The notes beneath the pieces were generated by a model, which was not told the DNA's origin, ran no database searches, and worked only from the letters and a program-made list of their open reading frames with translations. The position numbers were made by a program, and so were the translations under genes. 19,354 bases of DNA from B1 sp034439755 (lineage in GTDB: Bacteria; Bacteroidota; Bacteroidia; UKL13-3), in the NCBI GenBank assembly GCA_034439755.1, contig JAWXAZ010000060.1, forward strand, positions 1-19,354. Reading direction: 5' to 3'. Numbering within the stretch: the stretch's first letter is position 1; each line of letters begins with the position of its first letter. This document shows, piece by piece, positions 8,800 to 14,853 of this stretch.

Positions 8800-8976
8800 G
8801 TTTTTTGAATGATTCAAAAGGTATCATTCAATTGCAAAAAAATGTAGTACAAATCGTGGGTTAAGATACTTCCAAAAATTACCCACGAATCTTGTTTTAA
8901 ATACCTGTAAACCAACTTGTTCAATAATTGAACATCTTGATTGTCTTTGGTTTGTAATATAATTTTGTAAACCAAA
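8781..8976. repeat. Repeat-rich region upstream of the integrase (possible arm sites)
   Basis: The 9-mer GTAAACCAA occurs at 8907-8915 and 8967-8975, and inverted at 8781-8789. Further inverted repeats are GAATGAT/ATCATTC (8807-8813, 8823-8829), CGTGGGT/ACCCACG (8855-8861, 8881-8887), the palindrome TGTTCAATAATTGAACA (8918-8934) and TTTGGTTT/AAACCAAA (8946-8953, 8969-8976). Such spaced repeats between the attachment site and int are typical of arm-type integrase or excisionase binding sites; that role is inferred. Confidence 0.5.
8941..8967 (+). promoter_or_regulatory. Candidate integrase promoter
   Basis: TTG at 8941-8943 and TAATTTTG at 8960-8967 match the Bacteroidota -33 (TTG) and -7 (TAnnTTTG) elements, separated by 16 bases. 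The start codon follows at 8987. The box overlaps two of the repeats described for this region, so the promoter could be autoregulated. Confidence 0.5.
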
Positions 8977-8986
8977 AACCAAACAT

Positions 8987-9628
8987 ATGATACCTAAAAC
9001 ATTTAATACGCTTTTCTTCTTAAAGAAATCACGGACAGAGCCAAATGGCCCTTCACATTTATATTGCCGAATTACCGTAAATGGAGATCAAACAGAACTT
9101 TCATTGGGGCACCAATGGAATTCATCCGAATGGAATCAAAAACTTGGTAGAACGATAGGCTCTAAAAAGGAAGCCAAGGAACTCAACCATTACATTGACA
9201 CTATACTGTTCAAAATATATGAAGCCAAAAGAACTGCACTTGAGGAAGGTTTAATAATCACCCCTCTATCAATTAAACAAACCCTTACAGGTAAAGTTAC
9301 ACATGAGAAAATGATTCTCGAAGTATTCAAGGAACATAATCAAAGGGTTAAAGAATTAGTTGGAAAGGATTTTGCTCCTCTAACTTTAGTTAGATACAGA
9401 ACATCCATGGAACATACAGAACGGTTCATAAAATTAAAGTATGCTAAAGATGATTTAGAAGTATCTAAAATTGATTATGATTTTATAACTTCCTTTGAAC
9501 ACTATTTCAAGGCAACTAGAAATTGCAATCAAAACACCTCCCCCGATTACTTAATTTCCGAACTTGAACAACTATATATACCAATAAAAAATAGTATTTT
9601 AAACGTAGAGAATTTACTAAGATTTTGA
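8987..9628 (+). pseudogene. Tyrosine integrase lacking its catalytic domain
   Basis: Residues 1 to about 100 form the Bacteroidota-type arm-binding domain (FNTLFFLKKSR, YCRITVNGDQTELSLGHQWN). Residues about 108-184 form the SAM-like core-binding domain (MILEVFKEHNQRVKELVGKD, LTLVRYRTSMEHTERFI, NCNQNT). Intact family members have about 400 residues and continue with a catalytic domain carrying R-H-R-H-Y. Here the similarity stops after Thr184 (about 9539), and an unrelated 29-residue tail (PDYLISELEQLYIPIKN...) runs to a stop at 9628. The remaining 300 bases hold no catalytic remnant that I can see. A deletion that joined int to a foreign 3' end is the simplest reading. Excision would then need an integrase from elsewhere. 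Confidence 0.75.
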
Positions 9629-9930
9629 GAAACGCCCTAAAAGTTTTTTTATTTTGTATCAAAAACTTTAAAGTATCAAATGAATTCAGCGTATCAAAAA
9701 AAATAAAAAAAGTTACTGCCAATATGGTAGGTTTAAATTAACTATGAGGCCCGCAATATGTTATAATTAAACAGTAATTCTTTTTGACTAAATAAATTCA
9801 GTAATAAGTTGTGGACCAGATTTTTAATATAATCATGTACATGTCATAATTATTAGTTAGGAGACTTGGAAATGTTTGATTTTTTTCATACATTCGTATG
9901 GCAAATTTTACAGAAAAATTAAATTAAAAC
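9629..9930. other. Non-coding stretch between the broken integrase and the cargo pair
   Basis: No substantial gene is visible on either strand. The stretch holds three direct copies of GTATCAAA (9656, 9673, 9691; spacing 17-18 bases), a palindrome CATGTACATG (9834-9843) and a small inverted repeat CATAC/GTATG (9887-9900). A 16-codon frame (9872-9922, MFDFFHTFVWQILQKN) follows a GGAG-like sequence and could be a leader peptide, but nothing proves it is translated. The promoter of the 9931 gene is expected here; no clean TAnnTTTG box was found. Confidence 0.45.
9656..9698. repeat. Three direct GTATCAAA repeats
   Basis: GTATCAAA at 9656-9663, 9673-9680 and 9691-9698, spaced 17 and 18 bases. The near two-turn spacing suggests a protein-binding array on one face of the helix. 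No binder is identified. Confidence 0.5.
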
Positions 9931-10989
9931 ATGAACAATTTTTTAAATAACACAATCAAAAATACTAGGTTTAAATCTGATTTAGCAATTTCACCTTACG
10001 AAAACCTTACACTTGGTACGGATTTCTTTAAAATCACAGGAAATTCGCCTTATTTGCACAACAATAATAATATGCCGAATTTAAAAGACCCTTTAGGCAA
10101 TTTTGTCAAAGGAAAATATCATTCCATTCTTAATTTGCGACCAGATTTATTACCTTTAAAAACCTCAAAAAATATAGATTTAAGTTCTACAATACATTTT
10201 AATACCCATCACAATTTATGTCCGAGCTTTGGGAATCTAAACATGCACAGTGGAAGCATTCTTCAACTTCCTAATAATACAATAAATAAATTAACTAGTA
10301 ACAATTCATTGATATTTAATTTGGGTTCAACTTTTTCCAGTAATTTACTACTTGGTGGTTTAAATTCTACCTTTCCAATACCAACCACAGAATGGTTCTA
10401 CAGAACAACATTTAATAAATGGCCTATTACATCCAATCTAGGAGGTTTATCATGTGATTCATTGAAGAATATTGGTTTATCAACAGATGAATATAAAGAG
10501 TCTTTATCGTTTTTATGTAATCCTGACATTAATGTTAAACAATACTTTACCAAAACCGATACATATAACCCGTTTGGTAAACTACTTAACAATAATGGAT
10601 TCGTTCTTGGACTAACGAGCCCATCATTAAACTTTGCTCACAATAGAGTTGGAGAATCTTCTTTGCTCTTCAAGACACCATCAACTGAATATATAACAGC
10701 AGCAACATTAAAGGCTACTTCCATTGGAGATTGGGCCGCAGGAAATTCAACTATTAATTATTTAACAAATATAAATAAAGAAGTTTTAAAAGAAAGAGCT
10801 GTAACTGAAAAGGGTATCATTGATAGAGCATTAAGAAAGTTTGGAAAGTCTAATTATCAACTAGGAGAAATTGAACGAGGGAGTTATGAAGATGAAGGTA
10901 AAACAATCTATGTGACAATAATAAATATTTTGTCCATTTCCGGAGATAATATTCAAGTCGGAGATAATAATAAGCAATATCTAAATTAG
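9931..10989 (+). CDS. Unrecognised 352-residue cargo protein with C-terminal RHIM-like motif
   Basis: I do not recognise a family. Residues 1 to about 250 are rich in Asn, Ser, Leu and Thr, with no signal peptide and no strong membrane helix. A more ordinary, charged region follows (EVLKERAVTEKGIIDRALRK). The last 17 residues read ISGDNIQVGDNNKQYLN. Residues 341-347 (I-Q-V-G-D-N-N) fit the RHIM core I/V-Q-I/V-G-x-x-N of amyloid signalling proteins. The next gene starts 5 bases after the stop and carries MQVGDNN near its N-terminus, so the two products may assemble through matching motifs. Whether this protein is a sensor or an effector is unknown. The start at 9931 is the only good ATG at this end. 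Confidence 0.6.
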   Translation: MNNFLNNTIKNTRFKSDLAISPYENLTLGTDFFKITGNSPYLHNNNNMPNLKDPLGNFVKGKYHSILNLRPDLLPLKTSKNIDLSSTIHFNTHHNLCPSFGNLNMHSGSILQLPNNTINKLTSNNSLIFNLGSTFSSNLLLGGLNSTFPIPTTEWFYRTTFNKWPITSNLGGLSCDSLKNIGLSTDEYKESLSFLCNPDINVKQYFTKTDTYNPFGKLLNNNGFVLGLTSPSLNFAHNRVGESSLLFKTPSTEYITAATLKATSIGDWAAGNSTINYLTNINKEVLKERAVTEKGIIDRALRKFGKSNYQLGEIERGSYEDEGKTIYVTIINILSISGDNIQVGDNNKQYLN

Positions 10990-10994
10990 TAACC

Positions 10995-11318
10995 ATGTCA
11001 AAAATTAATTTTAAGGGTCAGGTAACAGCCAATAATATGCAGGTAGGTGACAATAATGTCCAAAAAATAGACACAGCTGTTCAATTAAATAAAATAAGGG
11101 ATATTTTAATTGAGCACGTGAAAAAAAAAGCAACAGCAAATGAGATTGAAGATTATATCGATGCAATTAACGTACTTACAGATGAATCAAAGCCAATAAT
11201 TGAAAGAAAACAGTCAGGAAGTAAAATTTGGGGAATTTGCAAGGAAGTCATTCCATTGGTTATTTCGATTGTAAATGGAATAAAAGATTTTCTTCCGCTG
11301 ATTAACCCAGTAAGATAA
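10995..11318 (+). CDS. Small protein with N-terminal RHIM-like motif and C-terminal hydrophobic helix
   Basis: The 107-residue protein begins INFKGQVTANNMQVGDNN; residues 15-21 (M-Q-V-G-D-N-N) match the motif that ends the preceding protein. Residues about 30-75 are predicted helical and charged (LNKIRDILIEHVKKKATANE). The last 30 residues (IWGICKEVIPLVISIVNG, IKDFLPLI) form a hydrophobic or amphipathic helix that could insert in a membrane. The gene follows the partner by 5 bases and is surely in the same operon. A beta-forming motif, a helical spacer and a hydrophobic tail in such a small protein suggest a signal-triggered membrane effector or adaptor, by analogy with amyloid-controlled pore formers. 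This is inference; the family is not identified. Confidence 0.6.
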   Translation: MSKINFKGQVTANNMQVGDNNVQKIDTAVQLNKIRDILIEHVKKKATANEIEDYIDAINVLTDESKPIIERKQSGSKIWGICKEVIPLVISIVNGIKDFLPLINPVR

Positions 11319-11538
11319 TTATTAAGTCTTTAGAAAGTCTGTTATTCATGAAAAATAATGAAGTCATAAAAAGAATTTCCATTTCATTTTTTGGTGGTAA
11401 ACCTTTGTAAAGCTGCGCGATTTCTGAAAATCGAAGTTTTTATCTCAAAAAAGCCTATCCAAACCTAAAAATAATCGTTAAGAAAAAGTCCCTCAAAAAT
11501 AAAAAACCCATAATTTATTAAGAGTTTTATGATTGGTA
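11319..11538. other. Non-coding stretch after the cargo pair
   Basis: No convincing gene. A 20-codon frame at 11348 (MKNNEVIKRISISFFGGKPL) lacks support. A weak hairpin with a T-run at 11418-11440 is listed separately. The rest is AT-rich without recognised structure. Confidence 0.5.
11418..11440 (+). terminator. Weak candidate terminator of the cargo operon
   Basis: CGATTT (11418-11423) and AAATCG (11428-11433) form a 6-bp stem with a 4-base loop, followed by aagttttt. It is about 100 bases after the second cargo gene. The stem is short. Confidence 0.4.
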
Positions 11539-11866
11539 TTATGAAGTAAAAATAAAATTTGTAGCAGAAATGGTTGATTCCTTGTCTTTAATTATGTATT
11601 CACGTCTAAACTCTTCCAAACGTTTATTCATTTCAACCACAGATTTAATATACTCTTGCTTATTAAAATAACTTAATTTACCCTCGTTTTCGAGCTTTTT
11701 AATTAGCCCGTATTGTTATTAATTTCTTCTATCATAACATTTATATTTTTTTGAGATTATTCTCAAACATTATAAATAACTGGAAAAATAAATCAACATC
11801 TACCAATTTGTCAAAAGTATTATAATTTTTACCTCTTTGCCCTTTCCATCAAATTCACCCTCCTTA
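11539..11866 (-). pseudogene. Frameshifted relic of a helical protein
   Basis: On the minus strand, protein-like sequence continues across several frames. One piece reads NYNTFDKLVDVDLFFQLFI then MFENNLK. After a shift in a run of seven A, the next reads NINVMIEEINN. After another one-base shift, the last reads QYGLIKKLENEGKLSYFNKQ, then EYIKSVVEMNKRLEEFRREY, with a stop at 11539. The lysine/glutamate-rich amphipathic character and the smooth joining of the pieces indicate a degraded gene of about 100 codons rather than chance frames. The upstream limit near 11866 is uncertain; a GGAGGG sequence precedes a possible ATG there. I do not recognise the family. Confidence 0.5.
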
Positions 11867-11898
11867 TATTTTAAAATATATTTTCATACGATATACCT

Positions 11899-13224
11899 AT
11901 GGACTATGAAAAAACAATTGATAAAAAACAACTCACCATAATTGGTAAAACAAACTGGCGTAATTCAAATCAAGCATTTGGAATTCTAGATAAAGACCGT
12001 TTAGGTCACATCTATTCTATTGGTAAAACAGGAACAGGAAAATCCACGCTACTCATTAACATGGCAATCTCTGATATTACTAAAGGAAAAGGACTTGCTT
12101 TAATTGATCCACATGGAGAAAGTGCTCTCACTGTACTTGAACATATTCCCAAAGATCGCATCTGTGATGTTATATATTTTAATCCTGCCGATAGTGATTT
12201 CCCTCTTGCCTTCAATCCCCTTCGTAATGTTCATCCACAACATTTCCATATAGTAACTTCTGGACTCATTTCAACTTTTAAAAAAATTTGGGGTGATTCC
12301 TGGGGACCAAGACTTGAACACATTTTACGGTTTTCCATTTTAACCATACTCGAATACCAACGCGGAAGCCTTTTAGATATTCACTACATCCTGACCGATG
12401 GGTTCTTTCGTAAAAAAGTATTGGTTCATATACAAAACCCAGAAGTATTGCACTTTTGGTTCAATGAATTTGATAAAATGACGAGCACACTAAAAGCAGA
12501 ATCTATTTCACCAATACTTAATAAGATTGGAGTATTTATTGCTAACCCGTTAATGAGAAACATTGTTGGGCAATCAACAAGAGGATTACGATTTCAAGAA
12601 ATTATGGATTCAGGAAAAATCCTTATTGCTAATTTATCAAAGGGACAAATAGGAGAAGATACTTCAACCATCCTTGGTTCATTGTTGGTCACTAATATGC
12701 AACTATCAGCACTGTATCGAGCACGTATACCCGAACATAAACGTAAACCATTTTATTTATATGTTGATGAGGTACAATCCTTCATTTCCCCTAGTTTTGG
12801 TGAAATGCTCTCAGAATGTAGGAAATATGGATTGAGTGTGTTTCTCACTAATCAACATCTTAACCAATTACCTGAAAGTCTCCAATTAAGCATTCTGGGC
12901 AACGTAGGAACGATTATTTCCTTTAGGGTAGGAAGTAATGATGGCTTTGTACTCTCAAAGGAATTCTACCCCTATTTTACTATTGAAGACTTTATTAATC
13001 TTCCTCGCTATTCAATTTACTTAAAGTTACTCATTGACGGAACAACCTCTAAACCTTTTAGCGCAGATACCTTACCACTGCCAATTGTAACTACTCACTA
13101 TTTACAGGAGATCATAGAATATTCTCGAAAGACTTATGCTAAACCAAAATCGATAGTTGAAAAAGAAATTGAAAGAACTATACCTATGCAAGAACAAATT
13201 CAATCACCATTGTTTCAGATTTAA
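11899..13224 (+). CDS. TraD/HerA-like conjugation ATPase
   Basis: The 441-residue protein is a P-loop ATPase of the type IV coupling/HerA (DUF87, TraD DNA-binding) group, which pumps DNA. Walker A is GKTGTGKST at residues 42-50. Walker B is YLYVDEV with D290 and E291. An ALIDPHGES strand follows the P-loop, and the C-terminal part (CRKYGLSVFLTNQHLNQLPE, GNVGTIISFRVG) matches the region that in TraD/TraG recognises the relaxosome. There is no N-terminal membrane segment, so it is cytosolic. It stands alone, separated from the mobilization operon, and the element also has a second, VirD4-type ATPase. It might work as an extra motor or in element replication or partition; its substrate is unknown. 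Confidence 0.8.
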   Translation: MDYEKTIDKKQLTIIGKTNWRNSNQAFGILDKDRLGHIYSIGKTGTGKSTLLINMAISDITKGKGLALIDPHGESALTVLEHIPKDRICDVIYFNPADSDFPLAFNPLRNVHPQHFHIVTSGLISTFKKIWGDSWGPRLEHILRFSILTILEYQRGSLLDIHYILTDGFFRKKVLVHIQNPEVLHFWFNEFDKMTSTLKAESISPILNKIGVFIANPLMRNIVGQSTRGLRFQEIMDSGKILIANLSKGQIGEDTSTILGSLLVTNMQLSALYRARIPEHKRKPFYLYVDEVQSFISPSFGEMLSECRKYGLSVFLTNQHLNQLPESLQLSILGNVGTIISFRVGSNDGFVLSKEFYPYFTIEDFINLPRYSIYLKLLIDGTTSKPFSADTLPLPIVTTHYLQEIIEYSRKTYAKPKSIVEKEIERTIPMQEQIQSPLFQI

Positions 13225-13225
13225 A

Positions 13226-13250
13226 AAAAGCCCCTTACGGAGCCTTTCTT
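13226..13250. terminator. Candidate terminator between convergent genes
   Basis: AAAAAGCCCC, loop ttac, GGAGCCTTTCTT: a short GC stem with one mismatch between A- and T-rich flanks, directly after the ATPase stop. It faces a convergent minus-strand gene. Confidence 0.45.
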
Positions 13251-13266
13251 AAATTTCCATTAACCA

Positions 13267-13467
13267 TTACCTACTTGAAATATCTGCCCTACCTTTACAA
13301 TGGGAGCATTTTCCAGTTCCCTTACACCGCGGACAATCCGGGCGAGCATTAAATACTCTACCAAGAGTACTATCCATAATGTCCCTTGAAAATTTCCCAG
13401 ATCCATTACATTTGGGACAACTGCCACTTGCATTACAAGTTGGGCAATCAATTCTTGCATTTGCCAT
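13267..13467 (-). CDS. Small CxxC zinc-ribbon protein (DnaJ-type CxxCxGxG repeats)
   Basis: The 66-residue protein contains four CxxC pairs: CPTC, CPKC, CPRC and CSHC. Three of them fall in CPKCNGSGK, CPRCKGTGK and CSHCKGR, which match the CxxCxGxG repeat of the DnaJ central zinc domain. No J-domain or other region is present. It should bind two zinc ions and may act as a small chaperone-like or nucleic-acid-binding accessory. It lies 17 bases downstream of the frameshifted lipoprotein gene and is probably in its transcript. The start at 13467 gives MANARIDCPTC; the other frame through the same DNA has no matching motif. Confidence 0.65.
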   Translation of the reverse strand: MANARIDCPTCNASGSCPKCNGSGKFSRDIMDSTLGRVFNARPDCPRCKGTGKCSHCKGRADISSR

Positions 13468-13484
13468 ATTTATTTATTTTATTT

Positions 13485-14128
13485 TTATTGTTTAACCCAT
13501 TTATCACTCTTGTAGAGAAACATAATTTTATTACAACTTAACTTATAAGATTGATAGGTTAAGGTATCATTTTCCCTTAAGCTATTATTTGCCGGTGGTG
13601 GTAATCCAGGGAATATTATTTGTCCAAATTCTGGGTAATTATAATCCATTATCTTGTTGCTTTTGAAACCCGTCTCTGTAAGAAATGGAAGGTCAAATCC
13701 TATTACCGCAAATTCTTGAAAAGAACCAAGACGTGGTACTAATCCTTCTATATTTTGACAAAAAGGTGCATCCCTCAATTTCTTGAGAACATACTTCCTG
13801 AACCATTATCTAATTGAAATTCTTCAGAACTATTTTTAGTGATATTCCACGCTGTAGAATTACCGAGGTAATCATAAATAGTTATTCTATTTTGAATAGT
13901 ATCAATACTTGACTTTGTATCATACCCAGAATTAAATTTATCATTCCGAACTACAAAACTATCATTGACTGCAAAGGGTGTAGTACCCACAGATTTAGTT
14001 ATTAGCCATAATCCAAGCATACTATTATCAAACTTAGGTTTCTGGTCACTTGTTGTAGTTTTTTTACATGCACCCAGAATGAATACACAAGCAATAAAGA
14101 TTGCAATAAGGTTTCTAATTGTTTTCAT
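13485..14128 (-). pseudogene. Lipoprotein gene with a single frameshift (lipocalin-like)
   Basis: The first part starts at the ATG at 14128 with a lipoprotein signal (MKTIRNLIAIFIACVFILGA, then CKK; Cys21). It continues with MLGLWLITKSVGTT, a lipocalin-like GxW opening, and stops at 13775 after GSGSMFSRN. The other frame carries on without a break (KLRDAPFCQNIEGLVPRLGS to KIMFLYKSDKWVKQ) and stops at 13485. The join is at AGAAATTGAGG (about 13780), where one missing A in an A-run would explain the shift. The restored protein would have about 214 residues and resemble lipocalin-like lipoproteins of Bacteroidota. Either the gene is broken, or the base was lost in sequencing, or the frame is shifted in translation; the first two are more likely. 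Confidence 0.65.
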
Positions 14129-14145
14129 ATAATTATTTATTAAAA

Positions 14146-14153
14146 CAAAAGTA
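14146..14153 (-). promoter_or_regulatory. Candidate -7 box of the lipoprotein gene
   Basis: The minus strand reads TACTTTTG, matching TAnnTTTG, 17 bases before the ATG at 14128. This supports the start at 14128 rather than the longer frame reaching 14323. Confidence 0.45.
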
Positions 14154-14180
14154 AAGAATAATTTTATAAAAACCACTAAA

Positions 14181-14204
14181 TAATGGTAACTAATTAATGG
14201 TAAC
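14181..14204. promoter_or_regulatory. Direct-repeat operator candidate for the XRE regulator
   Basis: TAATGGTAAC occurs at 14181-14190 and 14195-14204, a 14-bp period, with a weaker GGTAATTGG at 14212-14220. The repeats lie between the divergent lipoprotein and regulator genes, 31 bases before the regulator ATG. Binding by that regulator is inferred from position. Confidence 0.5.
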
Positions 14205-14234
14205 GAAAAAGAGGTAATTGGCTCAGTTTTGAAT

Positions 14235-14516
14235 ATGTCTAAAACCACAAAAGAAAAAGATCTAATTGTCCTTGCCCTTGGCACTAGAATAAAGGAATTA
14301 AGAATTGCAAAAGGATATACCAATTACGAAAACTTCGCATTTGACCATGATTTACCACGTTCCCAATTTGGCAGATATGAAAAAGGTGAAGATATTAGAT
14401 TCACTTCTCTCATTAAAATTCTTCATGCTTTTAATATTTCTCCAGAAGAGTTTTTTGATGAACGATTTTCGCTACCTATGGGAGGGCAAAAAGCGTCAAC
14501 AAAAAAAGTAAAGTAA
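14235..14516 (+). CDS. XRE-family helix-turn-helix regulator
   Basis: The 93-residue protein has a Cro/C1-type HTH at residues about 15-72 (GTRIKELRIAKGYTNYENFA, LPRSQFGRYEKGEDIRFTSL, IKILHAFNISPEEFF). The ATG at 14235 (MSKTTKEKD) is preferred over the upstream TTG at 14229. It is transcribed away from the frameshifted lipoprotein gene and probably represses one or both through the direct repeats in between. The lysine-rich tail (KASTKKVK) has no assigned role. Small regulators of this kind are frequent on Bacteroidota mobile elements. Confidence 0.8.
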   Translation: MSKTTKEKDLIVLALGTRIKELRIAKGYTNYENFAFDHDLPRSQFGRYEKGEDIRFTSLIKILHAFNISPEEFFDERFSLPMGGQKASTKKVK

Positions 14517-14527
14517 AAAAAGGGGTT

Positions 14528-14541
14528 CGGGGATTTCCCCG
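14528..14541 (+). terminator. GC-rich hairpin after the XRE gene
   Basis: CGGGGATTTCCCCG is a 5-bp GC stem with a 4-base loop, 12 bases after the stop. The T-run after it is missing, so terminator strength is doubtful. Confidence 0.4.
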
Positions 14542-14546
14542 CTAAA

Positions 14547-14584
14547 AGATTGCTTTAGGCTTGTAAGTCACTTACAAGCAATCT
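14547..14584. repeat. Near-perfect cruciform
   Basis: GCTTGTAAGT (14559-14568) and ACTTACAAGC (14570-14579) are perfect 10-bp arms around one base. The outer AGATT/AATCT extends the stem by 5 bp with a one-sided bulge. No T-tract follows, so it is more likely a protein-binding or structural site than a terminator. Confidence 0.65.
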
Positions 14585-14656
14585 TGCATCTGAACTTTCA
14601 TTTGCATTTATGCTCTCTAATATTTATATTGTGGTACCCTTTTAAACGGGTTTTTT

Positions 14657-14776
14657 ATGGCAAAAACACCATCACCAAGACCAGTTAATGCACCAGCCAC
14701 AACTGGTAAACCATCAGGAGGAGGAAGAGGTAACAACCCTCCTAAGCCTGCACCGTCACCTAAACCAAAAGGTTAG
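14657..14776 (+). CDS. 39-residue proline-rich micro-protein
   Basis: The frame reads MAKTPSPRPVNAPATTGKPS, then GGGRGNNPPKPAPSPKPKG and a stop. It is basic, rich in Pro, Lys, Gly and Ser, and probably disordered. It lies alone between a cruciform and a bidirectional terminator, which suggests its own short transcript. The biased, clean composition in AT-rich DNA argues for real coding. Function is unknown; it could bind nucleic acid or a protein surface. Confidence 0.5.
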   Translation: MAKTPSPRPVNAPATTGKPSGGGRGNNPPKPAPSPKPKG

Positions 14777-14781
14777 GTTGT

Positions 14782-14829
14782 AAAAAAAGAGCTATAAACT
14801 TAAGCCTTCGGCTCAGTTTATAGTTTTTT
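14782..14829. terminator. Bidirectional terminator
   Basis: CTATAAAC (14792-14799) pairs with GTTTATAG (14816-14823), and AGCC pairs with GGCT around ttc inside. A-run 14782-14788 lies on the left and TTTTTT on the right, giving a T-tract in both directions. It separates the micro-protein gene from the convergent minus-strand operon. Confidence 0.8.
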
Positions 14830-14853
14830 AAAACATATTTCTAATTTGAAACT

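Noticed and set aside
9656..9698. GTATCAAA repeats as a CRISPR array
   Set aside because: Units are only 8 bases and spacers 9-10 bases, with no Cas genes.
9872..9922. 16-codon frame MFDFFHTFVWQILQKN with a GGAG upstream
   Set aside because: Too short to support as a gene without conservation. Mentioned only as a possible leader peptide.
11348..11410. 20-codon frame MKNNEVIKRISISFFGGKPL
   Set aside because: No ribosome binding site, no motif and no context support.
13260..13460. Alternative minus-strand frame over the zinc-ribbon gene
   Set aside because: The other frame has four regular CxxC motifs; this one has only chance composition.
14126..14323. Longer N-terminus of the frameshifted lipoprotein
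   Set aside because: The extension runs through the regulator gene and the operator repeats and precedes a normal lipoprotein signal and -7 box.
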